64,000 nt of DNA. Origin: Clostridiaceae bacterium (GTDB lineage: Bacteria > Bacillota > Clostridia > Lachnospirales > Lachnospiraceae). The position numbers were made by a program, and so were the translations under genes. The notes beneath the pieces are model-generated. The model had not been told where the DNA came from, made no database searches, and worked only from the letters and a program-made list of their open reading frames with translations. This document shows, piece after piece, positions 1-6,201 of this stretch. How positions within the stretch are numbered: the first letter of the stretch is position 1; every line of letters starts with the position of its first letter. The stretch spans positions 62,001-126,000 of the forward strand of contig CABJBA010000005.1 in the NCBI GenBank assembly GCA_902363735.1, in the 5' to 3' direction.

Positions 1-633
1 AAAAGAGCAGCAATTCTTCTTGGAAAACCGGAGGATTCTCTAAGAACAATTGTATGCCATCTGGGAAACGGTTCCAGCATTGCAGCAGTAGAATACGGTA
101 AATCCATTGATACAACCATGGGTTTTACTCCGCTGGAGGGCTTGATTATGGGAACCAGAAGCGGCAATATAGACCCGGCGGCACTGCAGTATCTGATGCA
201 TAAGGAGAATCTGGGTATTGATGATATGCTTGGGGTTCTCAACAAAAAATCAGGTGTTTATGGAATTTCAGGCAGGTCAAGTGATTTCCGTGACTTAGAG
301 GAAGCAAAAAAAGAGGGCAGTGAGCGTGCGGCAGATGCGTTAGAGATGTTTGCCTATCAATGTGCAAAATTTATAGGAGGCTATGCTGCTGCCATGAAAG
401 GAGTGGACGCAATTGTCTTTACAGCAGGTATTGGAGAAAATGATAAGAATACCAGGGGAAAAATATGTGAGTATTTATGCTGGCTGGGAATTCAGATTGA
501 TGAATCGGCAAATTCCAGCCGGGGAGAAGAGATGAAAATTTCCACGTCTGATTCCAATGTCACGGTTATGGTAATTCCTACCAATGAAGAATTAGAGATT
601 GCCAGAGAAACCTTACGTTTGATTATGTCTTAA
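1..633 (+). CDS. ackA: Acetate kinase, C-terminal part (5' end outside window)
   Basis: This is the C-terminal ~210 residues of an acetate/propionate kinase. It makes ATP from acyl-phosphate in the cytosol. The reading frame is open from base 1 and carries the ASKHA-fold signature [11 protein letters not shown] near the left edge, then [20 protein letters not shown] and the late VFTAGIGEN motif, all typical of AckA. The start lies outside the window. Its position beside a BMC locus fits the PduW role of converting propionyl- or acetyl-phosphate from PduL into acid plus ATP. Butyrate kinase is less likely from these motifs. Family assignment is firm; the compartment link is inferred from position. 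Confidence 0.93.
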   Translation, partial: KRAAILLGKPEDSLRTIVCHLGNGSSIAAVEYGKSIDTTMGFTPLEGLIMGTRSGNIDPAALQYLMHKENLGIDDMLGVLNKKSGVYGISGRSSDFRDLEEAKKEGSERAADALEMFAYQCAKFIGGYAAAMKGVDAIVFTAGIGENDKNTRGKICEYLCWLGIQIDESANSSRGEEMKISTSDSNVTVMVIPTNEELEIARETLRLIMS

Positions 634-725
634 TATTACCTCTTTTTAGAATGAATAGTATAATTAAAGTTTTATAAATAAATGTTAAAATTTTAATTAA
701 TTAGAAATCAGGAAAGGAGAAAGGT

Positions 726-1610
726 ATGAATATTTTTGCATTAATCGCAGCATTTGGAGGAGGTATTATTGGGGCCTATATGGGAGCACTTCCTGCATTT
801 ATTCTTACGGGAGTTATGGCCATTACAGGTGCTGGAGTGGCTATGGCGGGCGGGTCCGATATGACGGTTGGTTTTATTGCCTTCGGTTCCTATCTTGGGC
901 CCCATATTGCGTTTGCCGGAGGTGTTGCTGCAGCTGCTTATGCGGGAAAGCAGAAGAAACTGGGCAGCGGAACTGATATTTTATCTTCCCTCAACGGTCT
1001 TTGTGATCCTATGACACTGATCGTAGGCGGTATTTTTGGTGTATTTGGTTTCCTGGTACACCATCTTATGGGTTCCATTCTTCACTTAAACACAGATCTT
1101 CCGGGTATTACTGTTATTATCTCCGCAATTGTTGTCCGTTTTCTCTTTGGAACCGGCGGTCTTGTAGGAAAAGCACCGGAAAGTGAAAAGAGAGAATACG
1201 TTACATCAGGAAATGGCATGATATGTAATGTACTGCTGGGTCTGGGATTGGGTACGACTGTTGGTTTTGTATATCAGGCATTGGTAACCAGCGGAGCTTC
1301 TGATGCAGTTCTTGGAAGTTATCCCATTCTTTGCTTCGGAATAGCGGCTGCATCACTGATATTTACACAGACGGGATTTGCAACACCGGCAACCCATCAT
1401 ATTGCGTTGATAGCTGCTCTTGCTGTAGCTGCTTCCGGAAATCCTGTAATGGGTACAATCTTCGGTATCATCGCCTCATTATTAGGTGATTTTATGGCAA
1501 AAACCTTTAACAGCCATTGCGATACCCATATTGACCCACCGGCGTTTACCATCTTTATTCTTACATTTATAATAAATGCTATCTTTGGAAACGGCTTTTT
1601 CAGTGTTTAA
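726..1610 (+). CDS. Polytopic membrane protein, unknown substrate
   Basis: A 294-residue, very hydrophobic Gly/Ala-rich protein with about eight to ten predicted membrane segments. A good GGAGA-type ribosome binding site precedes ATG 726. I do not recognise a characterised family. It has short polar loops, a conserved-looking CDPMT segment in the middle and a histidine/aspartate-rich SHCDTHIDPP stretch near the C-terminus between two hydrophobic segments. It sits between acetate kinase and the BMC genes on the same strand as ackA. A transporter or channel for diol or short-chain acid would fit the position, but nothing in the sequence proves a substrate. A hairpin terminator follows. Confidence 0.7.
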   Translation: MNIFALIAAFGGGIIGAYMGALPAFILTGVMAITGAGVAMAGGSDMTVGFIAFGSYLGPHIAFAGGVAAAAYAGKQKKLGSGTDILSSLNGLCDPMTLIVGGIFGVFGFLVHHLMGSILHLNTDLPGITVIISAIVVRFLFGTGGLVGKAPESEKREYVTSGNGMICNVLLGLGLGTTVGFVYQALVTSGASDAVLGSYPILCFGIAAASLIFTQTGFATPATHHIALIAALAVAASGNPVMGTIFGIIASLLGDFMAKTFNSHCDTHIDPPAFTIFILTFIINAIFGNGFFSV

Positions 1611-1630
1611 ACTTTTTACATATATGAAAC

Positions 1631-1675
1631 AGCTGATCTTCCATAAGAGTTTATATTCTGGAGATCAGCCGTTTT
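1631..1675. terminator. Bidirectional hairpin terminator
   Basis: An inverted repeat (GCTGATCTTCCA ... TGGAGATCAGC with one wobble or mismatch) is followed by GTTTTATA on the plus strand. It lies between the convergent membrane-protein and peroxiredoxin genes, so it probably serves both. Confidence 0.7.
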
Positions 1676-1688
1676 ATATAACTATGGT

Positions 1689-2483
1689 CTATTGCCCATT
1701 TAAAATTTCTTTTATTTTATCCAAACGGAAGCCGGATATCTCGTGAGTTCCGATGATAGTGACGGGCAGGGCTGTGTAGCCCCTTTCTTCCATAAATGAC
1801 TGCCCGGCCTGGTCAGTTTCCAGATTGATTTCCTGAAAAGAAAGTCCCTGGCTATTTAAATAATCTTTGATGTGACTGCAGTACGTACATCCGGGGAGGG
1901 AGTAAAGCCTGATAGTTTCCAATGAAGCTGCTGCCTTTGGTTCCTCCGTCATCTGCTCCAAAGTGAGATTGCTGCTTCCAATGGTCCAATTGGCACCGCA
2001 CAGGCCCTTTGTCTGCAGAGCTTTTAAAACTCTTAAGATTTCCTCTGTATTCCGGCCTATATGATTGTCGTGGATTACGCTGTAACGAACCGTCAGTTCC
2101 GGATCAATGATAAAGAGCCCCCGGAGAGCAATTCCCTCATCCTCCAGCAGAACGCCGTAATCAGAAGATACGGACATGGTTTTGTCAGCAGCCATAGGAT
2201 AATTTAAGTGTCCCAGGCCATTCCGAATCCATGCCTGATGGCAGTATTTGCTGTCGGTGCTGACAGACAGCAGTTTTGCTCCTGCTTCATGGAACAGATG
2301 ACAGTCTTTGCTGAATCCGGTAAGTTCCGTGGGGCAGACAAAGGTAAAGTCCATAGGATAGAAAAAAAGTATCAGCCATGAGCTTTTATAGTCTTCCAAA
2401 TCCAGTGTGATGAATTCTTCTCCGTCACCGGTGACAGCTTCCATCGTGAAGTGGGGTGCTTTTTTATTAATTAGTCGTTCCAT
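1689..2483 (-). CDS. Peroxiredoxin-glutaredoxin fusion
   Basis: A 264-residue fusion. Residues 1-170 are an AhpC/TSA 2-Cys peroxiredoxin with peroxidatic Cys50 in FVCPTEL and a resolving Cys162 in GLCGANW. After a linker, residues 190-264 form a glutaredoxin-like domain with a CTYC redox pair (C199, C202) and a cis-proline LPVT segment. Such a fusion would reduce peroxides and recycle itself without a separate AhpF. It has no signal peptide, so it is cytosolic. GGAGG lies upstream of the ATG. It is divergent from a small CPNC protein, with an inverted repeat between them that could be an operator. The domain calls are clear; its reductant is unknown. Confidence 0.92.
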   Translation of the reverse strand: MERLINKKAPHFTMEAVTGDGEEFITLDLEDYKSSWLILFFYPMDFTFVCPTELTGFSKDCHLFHEAGAKLLSVSTDSKYCHQAWIRNGLGHLNYPMAADKTMSVSSDYGVLLEDEGIALRGLFIIDPELTVRYSVIHDNHIGRNTEEILRVLKALQTKGLCGANWTIGSSNLTLEQMTEEPKAAASLETIRLYSLPGCTYCSHIKDYLNSQGLSFQEINLETDQAGQSFMEERGYTALPVTIIGTHEISGFRLDKIKEILNGQ

Positions 2484-2520
2484 TTTGTGCCTCCTTTATT
2501 AGTAATGTGTTATAATATAA

Positions 2521-2542
2521 CTGTCAGAATTTATGCTGACAG
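2521..2542. promoter_or_regulatory. Inverted repeat CTGTCAG-N8-CTGACAG, candidate operator
   Basis: A perfect 7-bp inverted repeat with an 8-nt spacer lies in the divergent region between the peroxiredoxin-glutaredoxin gene and the small CPNC gene. It is about 40 bp upstream of the peroxiredoxin start and next to an AT-rich TTATAATATAA stretch that could hold the -10 box. No T-run follows, so a protein-binding site is likelier than a terminator. Confidence 0.45.
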
Positions 2543-2599
2543 GGTTAATACCGTATCAAATTGTTGAAATATATACATCTATCATACGGAGGAAATGCC

Positions 2600-2773
2600 A
2601 TGAATAAAAAAGATGAATTTGCAGGTAATTTTTATCAGACAGATGAAGTAGAAAAGATGCCGGACGATTGTCCCAATTGTCTGTATAAAAATCAAAAGGT
2701 GGAGAAAAAACCTGATGAATGTCCTAACTGTTACTATATTCCCTCTAAAAAAGATTTAACCGAGGATAAGTAA
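2600..2773 (+). CDS. Small protein with two CPNC motifs (zinc-ribbon-like)
   Basis: A 57-residue protein. The start at ATG 2600 is chosen because CGGAGGA lies 8-12 nt upstream; an in-frame start at 2561 has no ribosome binding site. Two CPNC pairs (DDCPNCLYK and DECPNCYYI) sit in near-repeat contexts about 20 residues apart. This is the layout of a four-cysteine zinc or iron knuckle, as in rubredoxin-like small proteins, though the CPNC-CPNC pair differs from rubredoxin CPxCG. It is charged, cytosolic and divergent from a peroxiredoxin, which hints at a redox role. Function unknown. A strong hairpin follows. Confidence 0.65.
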   Translation: MNKKDEFAGNFYQTDEVEKMPDDCPNCLYKNQKVEKKPDECPNCYYIPSKKDLTEDK

Positions 2774-2791
2774 ATGTTTTTCCTGTAGTCT

Positions 2792-2813
2792 AAAGCCGCC
2801 AATAGGCGGCTTT
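2792..2813. terminator. Hairpin terminator
   Basis: A perfect 9-bp stem AAAGCCGCC/GGCGGCTTT with an AATA loop, ending in a short T stretch, lies between two convergent genes. Confidence 0.75.
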
Positions 2814-2832
2814 GTTCATTGTGGTGGAAATA

Positions 2833-3294
2833 TTATGGTTCCCAATGAGTTATGATATGTCTTGCTACACACAGGTCTTGTTCCAGAGTGCCTCCTGAAA
2901 TACCCAGGCCGCCGATACATCGGCCTTTTCTCATAATAGGAATTCCACCGCCAAATACGCAGAAATGTCCGCCTCCGGTTTCTGCAAGGCCATAGAGAGG
3001 CTGCCCGGGAAGCACGGAGCCTGCCAACTCATCCGTAGGGATTTGCAGAGCTGCTGCAGTATATGCTTTTGAGCGGGAAATAGCAATGCTCCCAATAAAA
3101 GCATTGTCCATGCGCTGCTGTGCAATCATGTTGCCGCCGCTGTCTACAACTGTTATGACCATTGAAATTCCTGATTCTAAAGCTTTTTCTTTTCCCAGTT
3201 CGATGAGATGCAAAGCGTCGCACAGGGTAATTGTCTCAAGCTTCAGTGTTTCTACAATAGCACCCACAAGCTTTTCTATCTGATTTTCTTCCAT
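2833..3294 (-). CDS. GlcG/HbpS family protein (PduO C-terminal-like)
   Basis: A 153-residue protein of the GlcG/HbpS family (PF03928), the domain that forms the C-terminal half of PduO. Features are the central VVDSGGNMIAQQRMDNA, a GQPLYGL segment and the glycine-rich end GRCIGGLGISGG. Family members bind heme or corrinoid-type ligands or act as small-molecule sensors. AGGAGG lies upstream of the start. It is the last gene of a minus-strand trio with PduT- and PduS-like genes, so it most likely serves redox or cofactor traffic of the microcompartment. The ligand cannot be read from the sequence. Confidence 0.85.
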   Translation of the reverse strand: MEENQIEKLVGAIVETLKLETITLCDALHLIELGKEKALESGISMVITVVDSGGNMIAQQRMDNAFIGSIAISRSKAYTAAALQIPTDELAGSVLPGQPLYGLAETGGGHFCVFGGGIPIMRKGRCIGGLGISGGTLEQDLCVARHIITHWEP

Positions 3295-3317
3295 TATTAC
3301 CGTCCTCCTGATATCTG

Positions 3318-3863
3318 TTATAGCAAGCTGTCATAAAGTTCCTTTGCCGGATGGGCTATGACAATCTTATCAATCATCGAGCCTGTGTCTTCGGCAGTTT
3401 TAGCACCGGCGTTCACAGCCGCTTCCACAGCTCCCACATCACCTGCAAGAGTGACAAAAGATTTGCCGCCGATCCCGGTTCCCAGGCGGATTTCAATTAA
3501 GGTTACATTGGCTGCTTTCACCGCAGTGTCCGCTGCTGTAATAGCCCCGGTGATGGAGAAAAACTCCAGTACGCCCAGGGCTTTACGCTCAGGTACTGAA
3601 ACAGACATATGTATGGCTTCTATGACCTGAGGATGGACTCTGGGAATCAGAAGTTTGTCTATCATACTGCTCTTTGCCGCCGCTTCACCGCTGCTTAAAG
3701 AAGCTTCCACCGCAGAAACTTCTCCCGAGATTAGTATCTGGTATTTTCCGGGACAGCTGGGCCTTGCGGCTATTAATTTAACATCCGCAGCCTTCAGCAT
3801 CATATCTGCAGCTAAAATGCCCCTGGCAATGCTGTTTAATTCTAAAAAACCAATGGTAATCAT
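3318..3863 (-). CDS. pduT: BMC tandem-domain shell protein, PduT-like
   Basis: A 181-residue shell protein with two BMC domains: about 1-90 with GFLELNSIARGILAAD, and about 93-181 with GVLEFFSITGAITAAD. It would form pseudohexameric trimers. The start at 3863 is supported by AGGAGG five bases upstream; earlier in-frame codons lack this. In Salmonella PduT a Cys108 in the second-domain pore loop holds a 4Fe-4S cluster. Here that loop reads GGKSF, while the first-domain loop carries a cysteine in SCPGKY. It lies 20 bp after the PduS-like gene, the usual electron-transfer partner. Confidence 0.92.
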   Translation of the reverse strand: MITIGFLELNSIARGILAADMMLKAADVKLIAARPSCPGKYQILISGEVSAVEASLSSGEAAAKSSMIDKLLIPRVHPQVIEAIHMSVSVPERKALGVLEFFSITGAITAADTAVKAANVTLIEIRLGTGIGGKSFVTLAGDVGAVEAAVNAGAKTAEDTGSMIDKIVIAHPAKELYDSLL

Positions 3864-3883
3864 AATAACCTCCTTGTCTGGCT

Positions 3884-5230
3884 TCATTCTGCACAAATAA
3901 CAATTTCAGAATTGGAAACGGACATTACCCGGCCGCAAATACTTGCATGAATATTAGCTCCCAATGCTTTCTCAGGAATACTTCCGATCAGCTGTCCGGT
4001 CTTTACATTGTCACCGGCAGCAACCGAAGGAAGAGAAGGGGCACCAATGTGCTGCTGAAGCGGGATATGTACAGCTTTAGGCACAAGCTCATGGCATTCT
4101 TCTATGTGGTAATCGTAATATGCACCCACACCAAGCCTGGCGGCGATTCTTTTGGATGGAACCCGGCGGTAAGAACGCTCCTCCATCTGCTGGAATGGAG
4201 TCAATGGTTTTTCGTACCGGAAACCTTTTTGGCGCAGCAGGCCTTTTAAGTAAACGTTCACCTGTCTTGGTTTTAATCCCATAGGACAGGCGTATGTTTC
4301 ACATAGACCACATTCGCTGCAAATCATAGCATCCTTCACGTGGATATCATCCAAAATATCTTCAGGGGACTGGGCATAGGCCAGTTTACGCATGATCATA
4401 TGGGGTTTTAACGGGTGGCCGGTTAAGTGTCTGGGACACATCTGGGTACAGTAAGAACACTGGATACAGCTCATCTTTGCCCGTTTTAATGATACAGTCA
4501 CAGGAATTTGATGATCCAGTACCAATGGCGTATCATCCGGTACAAGTATAAAACCGGAGGTTGTTTTTGTTACAACCAGTTTTTCCGTTTCCTGCATACT
4601 GTAACATTTTCCCATCAGCGGACCCCCTGCAATCACATGGCAGTTTGTAGCTGCTGCTCCGCCGGCTGCTTTAAGGCAATCGGCAAAAGATGTTCCAAGG
4701 GGCGCATGTACAATACAGGGAGAGGTTACTGCTCCTGTAACCGTTAAATATTTGCTTGTGAACGGCTCTCCCTGGGAGGCTTGGTAAATTGAATATGCAG
4801 TAGCAAGATTAGATACTACAGCGCCTACATCCAGTGGAATTCCCGAAGGAGGTACAGTGCGCCCCGTTACATCGCAGACCATAATCTGCTCGTCTCCGGC
4901 AGGATAGAAATTCCTCATGGGAAACAGCCTTACAGGGCTGGACTTCCTGGATATTACAGAATCCAGTGCCTGAATTTCCTGCCTGTAAGTTTCCTTCAGC
5001 GCAATATGGATATGGTTGGCCTTTACCATCTCAGCCATTATTTCAACTGCAGTAATGATTTCTTCGGTTTTATGAATCATCAGCCATCGGTCAGTACGCA
5101 GGAGAGGCTCACATTCGGCAGCATTAATAATAAGATGTTCTACCGTACAGTTTAATTTAACATGGGCCGGAAAACCGGCTCCCCCGCATCCTACAATACC
5201 TGCATCTTTTATTTGTTCTAACAGTGGCAT
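3884..5230 (-). CDS. pduS: PduS-like RnfC-family flavo-iron-sulfur reductase
   Basis: A 448-residue RnfC-family protein. The N-terminal FMN/NADH-binding half begins GIVGCGGAGFPAHVK. An SLBB region lies in the middle, and two 4Fe-4S clusters follow at C255/C258/C261/C265 and C304/C307/C310/C315. ATG 5230 is preferred because AAGGAG precedes it. PduS passes electrons across the BMC shell, working with PduT in the classic Pdu system. The enzyme here is B12-independent, so corrinoid reduction is not needed. NAD+ recycling or supply of electrons to the glycyl radical activase are the likelier roles. It is first in a three-gene minus-strand operon, divergent from the main BMC operon. Confidence 0.92.
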   Translation of the reverse strand: MPLLEQIKDAGIVGCGGAGFPAHVKLNCTVEHLIINAAECEPLLRTDRWLMIHKTEEIITAVEIMAEMVKANHIHIALKETYRQEIQALDSVISRKSSPVRLFPMRNFYPAGDEQIMVCDVTGRTVPPSGIPLDVGAVVSNLATAYSIYQASQGEPFTSKYLTVTGAVTSPCIVHAPLGTSFADCLKAAGGAAATNCHVIAGGPLMGKCYSMQETEKLVVTKTTSGFILVPDDTPLVLDHQIPVTVSLKRAKMSCIQCSYCTQMCPRHLTGHPLKPHMIMRKLAYAQSPEDILDDIHVKDAMICSECGLCETYACPMGLKPRQVNVYLKGLLRQKGFRYEKPLTPFQQMEERSYRRVPSKRIAARLGVGAYYDYHIEECHELVPKAVHIPLQQHIGAPSLPSVAAGDNVKTGQLIGSIPEKALGANIHASICGRVMSVSNSEIVICAE

Positions 5231-5467
5231 AGCTGAGCTCCTTTCGTGAGAATAGAACATACTCTTTTATCATTATAAAAAATGAGGAGAAAATACTCAA
5301 TTACGCCTCAATCCAAAAAAGGGTAAAATCCAATACACTTGCCAACGGACAACGTGTGTCTGAATTGTGGGGTAATCTGGTCTGCTTATTATGAAAGAAG
5401 GCTGTCTATGATTTGTTATAATAAAGCAAGTACCCATAATCTGCAATGGAAGAAAAGGAGGGAGAAC
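5231..5467. promoter_or_regulatory. Divergent BMC control region
   Basis: This 237-bp gap separates pduS (minus) from the DJ-1 gene (plus) and must hold promoters for both arms. On the plus strand there is a TATAAT at about 5419-5424, but no good TTGACA sits 16-18 nt upstream. That pattern is typical of an activator-dependent promoter and would fit control by the AraC-type response regulator at 21250. I could not identify a clear operator repeat. Confidence 0.4.
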
Positions 5468-6046
5468 GTGAAGAAAGTATTAATGCTGGCTGGTGATTAT
5501 ACAGAAGATTATGAAGTGATGGTGCCGTATCAGACATTGATGGTGGCGGGGGTTCAGGCGGATGTGGCCTGTCCGGGGAAATCGGTTGGAGATACGATAA
5601 AAACTGCCATCCATGATTTTGAAGGCGATCAGACTTATTCAGAAAAACCGGGCCACCTTTTTATGCTGAATGCTGATTTTAGTTATTTGAAATTAGAGCA
5701 GTATGACGGACTGTTCCTCACCGGCGGAAGAGCGCCGGAATATTTAAGGCTGGATACCAGAGTCCTTGATATTGTCCAATATTTTATGGGATTGAAGAAA
5801 CCGGTGGCGGCTATCTGCCATGGGGTTCAAATACTCACGGCTGCAGACGCAGTTCGGGGGATAAAGCTTACGGCTTACTCTGCAGTAAAGCCTGAAGTCC
5901 TGGCTGTGGGGGGAGAATATGTGGAGGTGCTTCCTCATGAAGCAATTGTCAGCGGAAACCTGGTAACTTCTCCTGCCTGGCCGGGGAATGTGGAATTATT
6001 AAAAGGTTTTTTAAAATTGCTCAATGTGCAAATCCATGTCCTCTGA
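5468..6046 (+). CDS. DJ-1/PfpI family protein
   Basis: A 192-residue DJ-1/PfpI superfamily protein. The nucleophile elbow AICHGVQ holds Cys117, with an acidic residue early (TEDYEV) and FLTGGRAPEYLR before it. GTG 5468 is chosen because AAGGAGGGA lies directly upstream; the longer in-frame ATG has no site. Family members are deglycases, glyoxalases or chaperone-like proteins. It is first in the BMC operon, and clearing reactive aldehyde or its adducts is plausible. That is an inference from position and chemistry rather than from a diagnostic motif. Confidence 0.88.
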   Translation: MKKVLMLAGDYTEDYEVMVPYQTLMVAGVQADVACPGKSVGDTIKTAIHDFEGDQTYSEKPGHLFMLNADFSYLKLEQYDGLFLTGGRAPEYLRLDTRVLDIVQYFMGLKKPVAAICHGVQILTAADAVRGIKLTAYSAVKPEVLAVGGEYVEVLPHEAIVSGNLVTSPAWPGNVELLKGFLKLLNVQIHVL

Positions 6047-6201
6047 TAAGCCAAAAGTCTGGATTGTACATTTTTTACGTTTTAATTCTGTTTAGCCCTG
6101 TCAGTCCTAATAAGGTATGATGGAGCGGATGAGACATTTGCTGCCCGGTTATTTTTGCAGTAAGTAAATTAAATATTTATATAATGTAAAGGAGGATTAT
6201 C

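Noticed and set aside
6178..6183. TATAAT directly before the dehydratase as a promoter
   Set aside because: Transcription would start on top of the ribosome binding site, leaving almost no leader, and no -35 box is placed correctly.
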